61,505 nt of DNA from JAMOBE01 sp039908285 (lineage in GTDB: Bacteria; Pseudomonadota; Alphaproteobacteria; Rhodospirillales; Rhodospirillaceae): positions 1 through 61,505 of the forward strand of contig JAMOBE010000013.1 of the NCBI GenBank assembly GCA_039908285.1, read 5' to 3'. The notes beneath the pieces were generated by a model, which did no database searches, was not told where the DNA came from, and saw nothing but the letters and a program-made list of their open reading frames with translations. Below are positions 32,328 to 42,148 of this stretch, piece by piece (position 1 is the first letter of the stretch; every line of letters begins with the position of its first letter). Made by a program: the position numbers and the translations under genes.

Positions 32328-33706
32328 GAGGCTCCCACCTGGAGGACGGTCCGCCAGCCCGGATACAGGCGGTCGGCGTCACGGGGGAAGGAGGCGAAGG
32401 CCCCCGCCAGTTCCCGGTGGTCCCTGGCGTACTCGAGAAGGTTGATCCCCTTGCGCCAGGCGTCGTGGCTCTGGCGCAGGGACAGGGCGCCGGCCACCGG
32501 TCCGTCCCTGTGACCGAAGGCGCCGCCGCCGCTGGTCTGGATGAAGTTGGTGTGTCCCAGGTTGTCGAACAGTCCCGGCAGCCGCAGGGCGTTCATGCCC
32601 CCGGAGATGATCGGCGTCGTCCCCTTGAGGCCCAGCCACTCCTGGTGGAAGAAGGGGCCGTCGGCGCTGTCGCGCTCCAGCATGTAGGCGATCATCCGGT
32701 CCTCGGGTCCACCCTCCATCTTGCCATACCCCATGGTGCCGGTGTGGATGCCCGACGCTCCCTGCAGCCGCGCCATCTTGAGGTGGACGAAGGCGGTGTA
32801 GCCGCGTCTGGACTGGGGCGAGGTGACGGCCCCGTGGCCGGCCCGGTGATAGTGGAGGAACTGGCCGGGGAAATAGCGCCGGCACAGCGTCACCGCCGTC
32901 GGTCCGGCGATGAAGCCGTCCACCAGGAACGCGACGTGGGGGGCATTCTCGGCGAAGGTCTCGAGGATGTACTCGCCGCGGGCGATCATCTCGAAGGGGT
33001 CGTCGGCGGTGATGTTGGCCGAGAACAGCTTGGGCTGGCCGGTCTCGTCCTCGGCGCGGCGCATGGCGTCGGCGACCAGGCGGATGGTCTCGCGCAGCGG
33101 CGCGAACACCTGGTTGCCCTGGGGCTCGTCGTTCTTGATGAAGTCGCCCGCCCGCCAGAACTGATAGCAGGCGTCGGCGAACGGCTGGGGGCGGAGGCCC
33201 AGCTTCGGCTTGATGATGGTCCCCACCACCATGCCCCCGTCCACCAGCGGGCGGCCGAGAATCCGCCACATGTCCTGGATGTTCATCGCCGGTCCGTCGA
33301 AAAGCCGCATGTAGGCGGGCGGAAGGTGGAAGTCGAGCATCCGGGCGTACTCGACGTCGCTCATGCCCTGGTTGTTGCCGACGGTCAGGGTCAGGAACGA
33401 GGCCAGCATGGCCCGGCCATCGGTGATGTTGCGGTCGAACAGCTCGATGGGATAGGCGATCTTCATCAGGAACCGGGCCGGGTCGATCTCATAGACCAGG
33501 GCATCGACGCGGCGGGTGAAGTCGTCGGTGGTACAGACATCGACGTTGGTCCCGGTCGAGGACTCGGCGGCGAAGTGGGCAGCCGTCGCCAGATAGTCCT
33601 CCTCGCCCCGAGGCTTCATTTCGTAGACGCACAGAACGTGACGCCCGCCCGCCAGAAGGGCCTTTTCCTCGAGTTCCAGGTTCGCGTACCGGCTGGACTG
33701 ATCCAT
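32324..33706 (-). CDS. cbbM: Form II ribulose-1,5-bisphosphate carboxylase/oxygenase
   Basis: A 460-residue form II RuBisCO, the usual length for the family. Active-site residues fall at R. rubrum numbering: Lys166 in IIKPK, carbamylated Lys191 with Asp193 and Glu194 in FIKNDEP, and loop-6 Lys329 in GYGKMEGG. It should therefore fix CO2 as a dimer in the cytoplasm. The start is the ATG at 33706 (MDQSSRYANLE); a frame extension upstream is not homologous. No cbbR, phosphoribulokinase or cbbQ/cbbO activase gene is next to it. It lies between two OGT-like glycosyltransferase genes: 93 bp downstream of the 1790-residue one and overlapping the start of the SEC-C/TPR one. Confidence 0.95.
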   Translation of the reverse strand: MDQSSRYANLELEEKALLAGGRHVLCVYEMKPRGEEDYLATAAHFAAESSTGTNVDVCTTDDFTRRVDALVYEIDPARFLMKIAYPIELFDRNITDGRAMLASFLTLTVGNNQGMSDVEYARMLDFHLPPAYMRLFDGPAMNIQDMWRILGRPLVDGGMVVGTIIKPKLGLRPQPFADACYQFWRAGDFIKNDEPQGNQVFAPLRETIRLVADAMRRAEDETGQPKLFSANITADDPFEMIARGEYILETFAENAPHVAFLVDGFIAGPTAVTLCRRYFPGQFLHYHRAGHGAVTSPQSRRGYTAFVHLKMARLQGASGIHTGTMGYGKMEGGPEDRMIAYMLERDSADGPFFHQEWLGLKGTTPIISGGMNALRLPGLFDNLGHTNFIQTSGGGAFGHRDGPVAGALSLRQSHDAWRKGINLLEYARDHRELAGAFASFPRDADRLYPGWRTVLQVGAS

Positions 33707-33798
33707 GGTGGGGTTCCCAATGTCGCGGTGGTGTCTCTGGTGCCAGTGTGCGTTGCCCGATGGTCCGGCGGAACACCCCGAGGGGGGATGCGAGACTC

Positions 33799-36700
33799 TC
33801 AAAGGGGTGGGGAATTTCCCACACTACCGGGTTGGGCGCACGCGCGCTCGAGGAATGCCTCCAGCGCCCGCACCGGCTCCATGTTGTCGAACAGCACCCC
33901 GTTGGCGGCGAGAATCCGCGCCGTCATCTCCGCCCGCCACGCCGGATCGTGGGCGAGACGAAGCGCCAGGCGCACATAGTCCTCCGCGTCCGTCGCCACG
34001 CAGTCCATGATCCCCATGACCTTGTAGAAGCCATGGGTGACCCGGCCGCGCATGAACTCCCCCGGCAGGGTGACGATGGGCGTGCCCACCGAGAACGCCT
34101 CCATGCTGGTGTTGCCGCCGCTGAAGTGCAGCGGGTCCAGCATGACGGGGCACAGTGCCATCAGGCGCAGCAGGTCGGCTGCGGGCATGCGCGGCACCAG
34201 ACGGACCCGGGCCTCGAGGTCGGACATCAGCGGGCGGAGCCGGGTCAGCAGGGCGTCGTTGTTGGCCTGGACCCCATCGGCGATCAGCACCAGCAGGCCT
34301 TCGGGATCGCGGCGCAGAATCTCGGCCAGCACGTCGTCGAAGTCGGGATGGACCTTGAACAGGCTCTGTGGACACAGGTAGAGCGGCCGGTCCTCGGGAA
34401 GGCCATAGTCGGAGAGGGACTTGTCGGAGGGCGGAATGGACGGCCAGCGGTAGCAGGCGAACGGACCCGGCAGGCGGACGAGCTTTTCCGTGTAGTGGCG
34501 CTCCGCGGTCTCCGGCTCCATGGCGTCGTAGCTGACGAACCAGTCCAGGGTCGAGATCCCGGTGGTGTCCGGGTGACCCAGACTGACGCACTGCACCGGC
34601 GCCAGGCGGGCGAAGGCCAGGGCATAGGTCAGCATCCCCATGCCGATGTCGGTATAGAACAGCACGTCGAGGGCGAGTTCGGCGACCGTCGCCTGGGCGG
34701 CGGCGACGTCGTCCACCAGCGGCAGGTGGGCCACGGCATCGGCGGCGGCGATGATCTCCTGCTGGAAGGGGTCGTCCGGTTTCTGGCGCAGGATCACGGT
34801 GACGTGGAAGCGCGTCCGCGACAGGGTCTCGATCAGGCCGCGGTTGATCATGCCGATGGTGTGGCCGTGGAGGAACTCCGAGACGATGCCGATGCGGATC
34901 GGTCCCTCTCCCCGCGGCCGTCGGCAGTGGGGCGCCTCGATGCTCAACAGAGGGCAGGCGCGGCGAAGCATCCCGGCGAAGGCTTTATGCAGCGGCAGGT
35001 TATCCCTGGCCTGATAGGCCAGATAAAAGTTCGGGGCGTAGAGCTGCCAGCGCGGATTGGCGATGACCAGTCCATTGGCCTCGGCCTCGTTGACGCCGGC
35101 CATGAAGGCGGCGCGGGAGGCGTCGATGTCCTCGCGGCTCTTCGGAATGATGGACTGCAGGATGGCGCCGTTGAGCCGCATCGCCGCATCTCCGCCGATG
35201 TCGTGGGCGCGGCGAAAGGCCTCCCGCGCCGCGTCGCGTCGGCCGGACTGGTAGTGGAGATTGCCAAGGCCGAAGCAGACGGCGACGCTCGGTGCCTTGA
35301 CGAGACAGCGCTCGAAGTCCGCCACCGCCTCTTCGCGCCGGCCGAGGCCCGCCCGCAGGACGCCCCGGCGGTGGAGCGCCACGGGATGGTCGGGGGACAA
35401 GGCGAGCGCCGCCTCGCACTGCTCCAGGGCCTCCGCCGTGCGGCCGCGGGAATACAGGGCGTCGCACAGGCCGATGCGGGCGGCCAGATCATCGGGTCGG
35501 ACGCCAACCACGGCCTGGTGAAAGAACACCTCCAGCGCCCGCACCGGCTCCAGGTTGTCGAACAGAGCCCCGTTGGCGGCGAGAATCCGCGCCCTGATCT
35601 CCGCCCGCCACGCCGTGTCGTGGGTGAGGCGAAGTGCTATGCGGACATAATCGGCGGCGTCCGTCGCCACGCAGTCCATGACTCCCATGACCTTGTAGAA
35701 GCCATGGGTGACCCGGCCGCGCATGAACTCCCCCGGCAGGGTGACGATGGGGGTGCCCACCGAGAACGCCTCCATGCTGGTGTTGCCGCCGCTGAAGTGC
35801 AGCGGGTCCAGCATGACGGGACACAGCTCCATCAGCCGGATGAAGTCGCTCACGGTCAGACGGGACACCAGGACCACCCGCGCGTCCAGGTCGGGGACCA
35901 GCGGCCGCAGCCGGCGGAGCAGCGCCTCGTTGATCGCCGGCTTGACGTTGGCCACCAGCACCAGGATGCCGCGGGGGTCGCCGAGCAGGATCTCGGCCAG
36001 CACGTCGTCGAAGTCGGGATGAAACTTGAACAGGTTCTGCGGACAGAGATAGGCGTTGCGGTCGCCCGGAATGCCGAAGTCGGCCAGGGACCTGGACGAC
36101 GGGGCGATGGGCGGCCGGTGGTAGCAGGGGAACGGACCAGGCAGGCGGATGAGCTTCTCCGAATAGTGCCGCTCGGCGTCGTCTGGCTCCATGGCGTCGT
36201 AGCTGAGGAACCAGTCGATGGTGGGGATGCCGGTGGTGTCGGGATGGCCGAGACTGGCACACTGCACCGGCGCCAGCCGGGCATGGGCGAGGGCGGTCGT
36301 CAGCGGCGCCATGCCGATGTCGGCGTAGACCAGCACGTCCAGGTCCTGATCGGCGATGGTGCGCTGGGCGGCGGGAATGTCGTCGTCCACAGGCAGAAAG
36401 GCCACCGAATCGGCGGCGGCAACGATCCCCTGCTGGATGACGTCGTCAGATTTTCTGCGCAGGATCACGGTGACGTGGAAACTGTCCCGCGACAGGGTTT
36501 CGATCAGGCCGCGGTGGATCGAGCCGATGGTATGCTGGCAAAGGTAGGTCGAGACGATACCGACGCGGATGCGCTGGTCGGACCGTCGCCGACCGGAGGG
36601 GGAAGGCGCGGCGCACACGGCCGGGCAGGCGCGGCGAAGCATCCCCGCGAACGCCCGGTGCAGCGGCAGATTGTCGCGGGCGTGATAGGCCAGGTAGAAA

Positions 36701-39171
36701 TTTGTGCCGTAGAGCTGCCAGGCGGGATCGGCGATGACCAGTCCCTCCGCCTCCGCCGTGGCGACACCCTGCTGAAAGTCGGCGCGGGCGGTGGCGATCT
36801 CCGCACGGTCGGCGGGAATGATGGGCTGGACGATGGCGCGGTTGAGACTCATCACCGGATCGCCATCGATCCCATGGCCCCGCTGGAAGACCTCCCGCGC
36901 CGCGTCGCGCCGGCTGTTCGTGAGGTGGGCCTTGGCCAGGTTGAAGCAGACCCAGGGATCGGCGGCGGCGGCAAGGCTCTTCTCGAAGGCCTCCACCGCC
37001 TCGCCGTCGCGGTTGGCCTGCGTCAGGATGAGGGCCTGGTGGTGCAGGAGCTTGGGCGAGTCGGGAAAGACGGCCAGGGCGGTTCGGCACTGGTCCAGCG
37101 CTTCCTCCGTCCGGCCGCGGGCGGCCAGATGAGTGATGAAGGCGATGTGGAGCGCCTCGTCCTGCGGCCGGGTGGCGATCACCGCGCGGTGGAAGAAGGC
37201 CTCCAGTACCGGCAGCGGCTCCGCGCTGTCGAACAGCACCCCATTGGCGGCGAGAATTCGCACCTTCATCTCCGCCCGCCACGTCGGATCGTGGGCGAGG
37301 CGAAGCGCCAGGCGGACATAGTCGGCGGCGTCCGTCGCCACGCAGTCCATGATCCCCATGACCTGGTAGAAGCCATGGGTGACCCGGCCGCGCATGAACT
37401 CCCCCGGCAGGGTGACGATGGGGGCGCCCACGGAGAAGGCCTCGAGACTGGTGTGGCCGCCGCTGAAATGGAACGGGTCAAGCACGGCATGGCTGAGGTC
37501 CATCAGCCGCAGCAGGTCCTCGACGGCCAGTCTCCCCAGCATCACCACCCGCTCTATCACGTCCGGACCGGCGGCGGCCAGACGCTCGCGCAGCAGGGCG
37601 TTGCGCTCCGGGTGGGGATCGCGGATCAGCACCAGCCGGCCGATCGGGTCGCGGCGCAGGAGGTCGATCACCACGGTGTCGAAGTCGGGATGCAGCTTGT
37701 GCAGCGTCTGCGGGCAGACATAGACATGGATGTCGCCGCCGAGACCGAAATCGGCGAGGGATCGGGCCGACGGGCCATAGGGGGGCCTGGGGACGCAGGC
37801 GAAGGGACCGGGCAGCCGGACCAGCATTTCCGAATAGTGGCCGTCGGCGCCCTCGGGCTCCATGGCGTCGTAGCTGAGGAACCAGTCGATGGTGGCGAGG
37901 CCGGTGGTGTCGGGGTGGCCCATGGTCACGCACTGCACGGGCGCCAACCGGGCGAAGGCCAGGTGATAGGTGGACGGCCCCATTCCCAGATCGGGATAGA
38001 ACAGCACGTCGAAGCGCCGCTCGGCGATCAGGTGGCGCATCCCCTCGAGGCCGATCGTGGAGGGAAGCTCGAGGGACTCGTCGCAGGACGCGAGGATGTC
38101 GCGCCGGATCTCGTCGTCCGGGGCCGGGGTGTGGACCACCGTGACGTGGACGCCGGCCCGCGACAGGGCGCGGATCAGGCCACGATTGAGCATGCCGACG
38201 GTGTGCCGGCGGAAGAACTCGGAGACGAAGCCGATGCGGAGCGGTCCCGGCTCCCGCGGGGCGTCGGGCAGGCAGTGGGGCGCCGTCCACGACAGGGCCG
38301 GACAGGCCTGCCGCAGCCAGGCGCCGAGGCCTTCCAGCAGCGGCCGGTCGTTCACTCCGTGATAGGCCAGGTAGAACCACACGGCGAACAGGTCGCGCGC
38401 CGGGTCGGTGACCGTGACGCCGCTCCTGCGCGCCCAGTCGATGGCCTCGGCGAAGTCGGCGCGGGCGGCGGCGATCTCCGCCGTCGAGCGGGGAATGATC
38501 GGCAGCACCAGCCCCCGGTTGACCAGCATCACCTGGTCGCCAGACGCCGCGAAGGCCTGCAGGAAGGCGTCGCGCGCCGCGTCGCGGTGGCTCTGGAAGA
38601 ACTCGACCTTCGCCAGGTTGAACCACACCTCGGCATCGGAGGCGATGGCCAGGATGCGGCGGAAGGCGGCCGCCGCCTCGGCATTGCGGTCCAGCCGGAC
38701 CAGGAAGACCCCCATGCGCCGCAGTGCCTCGACGTCGTCGGGGTCCTGCTCCAGCATCGCCTCGCACATGGCCATGGCGTCCGCCAGCCGGTTCTCGGAC
38801 CAATAGGCGTCGCACAGGGCAAGGCGCGTCCGCCGGAGGTTGCGGCGGCTCTTGTCCATGGTGGGGTCGAGAGCCAAGGCGCGGGCGAAGCACTCAACCG
38901 CCGCGTCGGGCCGCCCCGCGGCATCGAAGGCCAGGCCGAGATTGGAGTGGTACACCGCCACCGCTCCGTCGATGACGATGGCGCGGCCGATCAGGTCCAC
39001 CGCGGCCTCGGGGTGACCGGTGGCATGGGCCAGCACGCCGAGCAGATGCAGCGCATCGGCGCACCGAGGGTCGACGGTGAGAATTTGCCGGTAGAGAGCC
39101 TCGGCCTCGGCGAGCCGTCCGGCCCGGTGATGGTCAAAGGCGAGGGTCAAGGCGTCCGCGGTGCTCGCCAC
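33799..39171 (-). CDS. Giant protein with three tandem TPR-OGT-like glycosyltransferase units
   Basis: A 1790-residue protein built of three consecutive units (about residues 1-660, 660-1217 and 1217-1790), each with N-terminal TPR-like repeats and an OGT-like catalytic region. Each unit repeats the motifs SLGHPDTTG, DWFxSYDAMEPE, RLPGPFACxxRPP and HFSGGNTSMEAFSVG, and ends in TLPGEFMRGRVTHGFY. The nucleotide-sugar-binding region is intact in all three, though unit 1 has HTSLEAF and DPFHFSGG variants. The start is a GTG (39171); no better ATG is present. The DNA period of about 1.67 kb includes long near-identical stretches. It is upstream of cbbM on the same strand. Three catalytic units in one chain is unusual for GT41 proteins. 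Confidence 0.85.
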   Translation of the reverse strand: MASTADALTLAFDHHRAGRLAEAEALYRQILTVDPRCADALHLLGVLAHATGHPEAAVDLIGRAIVIDGAVAVYHSNLGLAFDAAGRPDAAVECFARALALDPTMDKSRRNLRRTRLALCDAYWSENRLADAMAMCEAMLEQDPDDVEALRRMGVFLVRLDRNAEAAAAFRRILAIASDAEVWFNLAKVEFFQSHRDAARDAFLQAFAASGDQVMLVNRGLVLPIIPRSTAEIAAARADFAEAIDWARRSGVTVTDPARDLFAVWFYLAYHGVNDRPLLEGLGAWLRQACPALSWTAPHCLPDAPREPGPLRIGFVSEFFRRHTVGMLNRGLIRALSRAGVHVTVVHTPAPDDEIRRDILASCDESLELPSTIGLEGMRHLIAERRFDVLFYPDLGMGPSTYHLAFARLAPVQCVTMGHPDTTGLATIDWFLSYDAMEPEGADGHYSEMLVRLPGPFACVPRPPYGPSARSLADFGLGGDIHVYVCPQTLHKLHPDFDTVVIDLLRRDPIGRLVLIRDPHPERNALLRERLAAAGPDVIERVVMLGRLAVEDLLRLMDLSHAVLDPFHFSGGHTSLEAFSVGAPIVTLPGEFMRGRVTHGFYQVMGIMDCVATDAADYVRLALRLAHDPTWRAEMKVRILAANGVLFDSAEPLPVLEAFFHRAVIATRPQDEALHIAFITHLAARGRTEEALDQCRTALAVFPDSPKLLHHQALILTQANRDGEAVEAFEKSLAAAADPWVCFNLAKAHLTNSRRDAAREVFQRGHGIDGDPVMSLNRAIVQPIIPADRAEIATARADFQQGVATAEAEGLVIADPAWQLYGTNFYLAYHARDNLPLHRAFAGMLRRACPAVCAAPSPSGRRRSDQRIRVGIVSTYLCQHTIGSIHRGLIETLSRDSFHVTVILRRKSDDVIQQGIVAAADSVAFLPVDDDIPAAQRTIADQDLDVLVYADIGMAPLTTALAHARLAPVQCASLGHPDTTGIPTIDWFLSYDAMEPDDAERHYSEKLIRLPGPFPCYHRPPIAPSSRSLADFGIPGDRNAYLCPQNLFKFHPDFDDVLAEILLGDPRGILVLVANVKPAINEALLRRLRPLVPDLDARVVLVSRLTVSDFIRLMELCPVMLDPLHFSGGNTSMEAFSVGTPIVTLPGEFMRGRVTHGFYKVMGVMDCVATDAADYVRIALRLTHDTAWRAEIRARILAANGALFDNLEPVRALEVFFHQAVVGVRPDDLAARIGLCDALYSRGRTAEALEQCEAALALSPDHPVALHRRGVLRAGLGRREEAVADFERCLVKAPSVAVCFGLGNLHYQSGRRDAAREAFRRAHDIGGDAAMRLNGAILQSIIPKSREDIDASRAAFMAGVNEAEANGLVIANPRWQLYAPNFYLAYQARDNLPLHKAFAGMLRRACPLLSIEAPHCRRPRGEGPIRIGIVSEFLHGHTIGMINRGLIETLSRTRFHVTVILRQKPDDPFQQEIIAAADAVAHLPLVDDVAAAQATVAELALDVLFYTDIGMGMLTYALAFARLAPVQCVSLGHPDTTGISTLDWFVSYDAMEPETAERHYTEKLVRLPGPFACYRWPSIPPSDKSLSDYGLPEDRPLYLCPQSLFKVHPDFDDVLAEILRRDPEGLLVLIADGVQANNDALLTRLRPLMSDLEARVRLVPRMPAADLLRLMALCPVMLDPLHFSGGNTSMEAFSVGTPIVTLPGEFMRGRVTHGFYKVMGIMDCVATDAEDYVRLALRLAHDPAWRAEMTARILAANGVLFDNMEPVRALEAFLERACAQPGSVGNSPPL

Positions 39172-39319
39172 TGCCGAATTCCGATGATGGGGCCATTCCT
39201 CCGATCCCTCTGTCTAGCACGTCCCTGGCCACGGGGCTACCCGTGGATACCGCTTGCGACCGGATTGAGCGGGCCGGTCGGTCGGCTCATGATGAGGGGT
39301 GCAAACGAGGGTACTCCCA

Positions 39320-40237
39320 ATGAACTCCGTGACTCGTCCGGTGTGGTCGGTGGTGGTGGTGGTCGTCGTCGCCGTGGCCTGTTTCCTTCACGCCGCCGCG
39401 GCCCTGGCCGCCCTTGGCGAGGATGTGGTCGGAAAGGTGGCGAGCGTCCGGGTGGCCGACGAGGACACCGTCGTCGAGCTGGCCCGCCGCCATGACCTCG
39501 GGTTCGTCGAGCTGATGGTGGCCAATCCCGGCGTCGATGTCTGGCTGCCGCGCCCAGGTCTCGACCTGGTGCTGCCGCGCGCTCACATGCTGCCGGAGGC
39601 GCCGCACCAGGGCATCGTCATCAACCTCGGGGAGCTGAGGCTCTATCTCTTTTCCGAAGACGGCCAACTCGTGCTGACGGCGCCGGTCGGCGTCGGCCGG
39701 GAGGCGTGGGAGACGCCGACGGGCACCACGGTGGTGGTGGCGAAGCGCCTGCGTCCCACCTGGTTCCCGCCTCCGTCGGTGCGCGACGCCCACCCCGAGC
39801 TTCCAGCCATGGTTCCGCCCGGACCCGACAACCCGCTCGGAGACCACGCCCTCTATCTGGGCTGGCCGCGGTATCTGGTGCACGGCACCAACAAGCCCTA
39901 TGGCGTCGGTCGGCGCGTCAGCCGCGGCTGCATCCGCCTTTACCCCGAGGACATGGAGCGTCTGTTCGCCGCGGTGCCGGTCGGCACGCCGGTCACGGTG
40001 GTCGACCAGCCGGTGAAGGTGGGCTGGTCCGGCGGACGCCTCCACGTGGAGGTTCACCCGACCCAGAGTCAGGTCGATGAGATCGAGCAGACCGGTCGCT
40101 TCACCCCCGCCCCCATCCTCGGTCTGGAGGAGAGGGTGGCGGCCGTGGCCGCGGCCGCGGCCGTCGCCGTCGACTGGACGGCCGTGCGCCGCGCCGCCGA
40201 GGAACGAAGCGGCATACCGGTCGCCGTCAGCCGCTGA
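39320..40237 (+). CDS. L,D-transpeptidase (YkuD/ErfK family) with signal segment
   Basis: A 305-residue exported cell-wall enzyme. The ATG at 39320 gives a signal/anchor sequence (a Val/Ala-rich stretch ending AAAALAAL), better than the earlier GTG at 39299. A LysM-like N-terminal segment (DEDTVVELARRHDL, VANPGVDVWLPRPG) suggests peptidoglycan binding. The YkuD catalytic domain has HGTNKPYGVG and the nucleophile Cys in SRGCIRL near residue 204. Such enzymes form 3-3 crosslinks or attach lipoproteins in the periplasm. The C-terminal ~45 residues are Ala/Val-rich and specific to this protein. It is divergent from the giant OGT gene and has convergent bamE 18 bp after its stop. Confidence 0.9.
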   Translation: MNSVTRPVWSVVVVVVVAVACFLHAAAALAALGEDVVGKVASVRVADEDTVVELARRHDLGFVELMVANPGVDVWLPRPGLDLVLPRAHMLPEAPHQGIVINLGELRLYLFSEDGQLVLTAPVGVGREAWETPTGTTVVVAKRLRPTWFPPPSVRDAHPELPAMVPPGPDNPLGDHALYLGWPRYLVHGTNKPYGVGRRVSRGCIRLYPEDMERLFAAVPVGTPVTVVDQPVKVGWSGGRLHVEVHPTQSQVDEIEQTGRFTPAPILGLEERVAAVAAAAAVAVDWTAVRRAAEERSGIPVAVSR

Positions 40238-40255
40238 GCGAGATGGTCCCAGGCT

Positions 40256-40720
40256 TCAAATCTTGTTGCCGCGCGCCTTGTCCTTGTTGAAGCGGCCGAC
40301 GTTGCCCAGGAACTGTTGCAGGATGGTCACGTCGTTGCCGGCCGATGGGGTCTCGCGGTCGACCGGACTGACCTCGCGGCCGTCTTCCAGACCATAGGTC
40401 CTCACGTCGCGAACCTTGCCGTCGCTGCCAAAGCGGATGGCCACCACCTTGCGTTCCAGTTCGGTCGGGCGGAGGAAGGCGACTTTCTCCTCGCGGCTCG
40501 AGATGTAGTACCATGTCTCCTCGCCGAACAGGCTGGTGGAGGATGGCGAGCCCAGCAGCGCCCCGATGTCGTCCTTGCCCTGGGTTCCCGGGCGAATCTG
40601 GCTGAGGAGTTCGGCGGTCGGCAGGTTGCCCCGATTCTCCATGGTGGGGGAGCAGGCGCCCAGCGTGCCTGCGACGACGACGATGGCGATGGCGGCGATG
40701 GCGGCAAGATTGTTTCGCAT
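40256..40720 (-). CDS. bamE: Outer-membrane assembly lipoprotein BamE (SmpA/OmlA family)
   Basis: A 154-residue lipoprotein whose ATG (40720) gives a Sec signal peptide with lipobox LGAC, so the mature protein starts at Cys and is lipidated. The BamE domain covers LLSQIRPGTQGKDDIGALLG and ETWYYI. It is the small accessory subunit of the BAM complex, which inserts beta-barrel proteins into the outer membrane. A longer upstream frame (from 40867) has no signal. It is convergent with the L,D-transpeptidase gene and divergent from the chaperone gene at 40905, an arrangement shared by many Rhodospirillales. Confidence 0.9.
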   Translation of the reverse strand: MRNNLAAIAAIAIVVVAGTLGACSPTMENRGNLPTAELLSQIRPGTQGKDDIGALLGSPSSTSLFGEETWYYISSREEKVAFLRPTELERKVVAIRFGSDGKVRDVRTYGLEDGREVSPVDRETPSAGNDVTILQQFLGNVGRFNKDKARGNKI

Positions 40721-40904
40721 GGTGCTCCGACCTTCGACCAATGACCAGATCATCAGGATAACCATGTCATAGATGGTGACATGCCCGCCTCTCCTGCAAG
40801 GCGGAGACAGGGATTGTACACCAGGAAATGAGATTGACGAAAGCCCTCCGGACGGGGGATGATGCAAGTCTTTCGCGTTGCACTCCTGCCCAACAGCTCA
40901 GCCC

Positions 40905-41507
40905 ATGATATTTCACAGACTGTTCGGGCGTCCAGATGACGACGACGTAGCCCATGATCTGTATGGGGAGGTGGTCGCCCAGGCCCGGCGACCCGAGTTC
41001 TATGTGAGCCTTGGTGTCCCCGATACGGTGGATGGTCGTTTCGACATGATCGCCGTTCACGCGTTCCTGCTGCTGCGGCGGCTGAAGCGGGAGGGGAGCG
41101 AGGCCGCCGCCGCCCTGGCCCAGGGCGTGTTCGATCTGATGTTCGCGGACATGGACCGCAATCTACGCGAGATGGGCGTCAGCGACCTCAGCATCGGCCG
41201 GAAGGTCAAGCAGATGACTACGGCGTTTCACGGTCGCATCACGGTCTACGAGGCCGGCCTGGAAGAGACCGGTGGGACGGCGCTGGAGAGCGCGCTGGTG
41301 CGCAACCTCTTCCGGGGGCGGGAGCCGGCACCCCCGCACCTTGCGGCCATCGCCGCCTATGTGCGGCGGGAGGCGGCGGCCCTCGACGGACAGGCCTACG
41401 CGGCGCTGGCGGCGGGGCGGCTCGTGTTCGGGGAGCCGAGACTCGCCGCTGAAGGTGGGGCCGCAGAAGGAGGGGCCGCGGAGGGAGGGATTGGCGATGA
41501 CGGATGA
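40905..41507 (+). CDS. Ubiquinol-cytochrome c chaperone (CBP3 family)
   Basis: A 200-residue protein of the CBP3/UbiC-chaperone family (YGEVVAQARRPEFYVSLGVPD, DRNLREMGVSDLSIGRKVK). The family helps assemble the cytochrome bc1 complex. The ATG at 40905 (MIFHRLFGR) is chosen over an earlier ATG because the family starts there. The C-terminus has three copies of an AAEGG-type pentapeptide, a small in-frame repeat. Its stop lies inside the next gene, with 11 bp overlap, so the two are translationally linked. The gene neighbourhood (DUF177, rpmF, plsX, fabH) is conserved in alphaproteobacteria. Confidence 0.85.
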   Translation: MIFHRLFGRPDDDDVAHDLYGEVVAQARRPEFYVSLGVPDTVDGRFDMIAVHAFLLLRRLKREGSEAAAALAQGVFDLMFADMDRNLREMGVSDLSIGRKVKQMTTAFHGRITVYEAGLEETGGTALESALVRNLFRGREPAPPHLAAIAAYVRREAAALDGQAYAALAAGRLVFGEPRLAAEGGAAEGGAAEGGIGDDG

Positions 41508-42060
41508 GCCTGAGTTCTCCCGCCCGGTGGTGGTGGAGTCGCTGCGGGGCGGGCCGTCGGTCATGGACATCGAGGCGACGGCGGAGGAGCGGGCGGCCCT
41601 GGCCCGGCGCTTTGGCCTTCTGACCCTCGATCACCTGTCGGCGACGGTCGAGGTGACGCCGGTGCGAGGGGGCACCCTGGTGGAGGTGACGGGGCGCCTG
41701 ACGGCCGAGTTGGCCCAGTCCTGCGTTGTCACCCTGGAGCCCGTGCCGAGTCGCATCGACGAGCGCTTTGCCGTCTCCTTCGGCGAGGGTGATGACGATG
41801 TGATGGTGGATTTCTCCCTCGACGACGGCGATCCTCCCGAGCCGATCGTGGACGGGACCATCGACATCGGCGAGGCCGTGGCCCAGCACCTGGCCGTGGC
41901 CATCGACCCCTTTCCCCGCCGGCCCGGGGCGACGCTGACCCTCGGCGAGGACGGCGATGGAGGCCACGACGGAGACCAGGACGGGGATCGCGAAGGACCG
42001 GCCTCGCCCTTCGCGGTGCTGGCCGGACTGCGGCTTGCGGAAAAAAAGGGGGCGGGATGA
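41497..42060 (+). CDS. DUF177 / YceD family protein
   Basis: A 187-residue member of the YceD/DUF177 family, which nearly always sits directly upstream of rpmF and is required for normal 23S rRNA accumulation in plants and E. coli. Typical features are SCVVTLEPVPSRIDERF and the acidic middle. The ATG at 41497 has a GGGAGGG ribosome-binding site, and the start overlaps the preceding chaperone gene. The C-terminal part is unusually rich in Asp and Gly (DGDGGHDGDQDGD), then PFAVLAGLRL. It precedes rpmF by 88 bp. Confidence 0.85.
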   Translation: MTDEPEFSRPVVVESLRGGPSVMDIEATAEERAALARRFGLLTLDHLSATVEVTPVRGGTLVEVTGRLTAELAQSCVVTLEPVPSRIDERFAVSFGEGDDDVMVDFSLDDGDPPEPIVDGTIDIGEAVAQHLAVAIDPFPRRPGATLTLGEDGDGGHDGDQDGDREGPASPFAVLAGLRLAEKKGAG

Positions 42061-42148
42061 TCGCTGGTTCTTGCTCATCCCCGGGATTTCCGATAAGAGA
42101 CTTCCCTTCCTGGTACGGTGCAACGTTTTTTGGACGAGAGACAAGACT

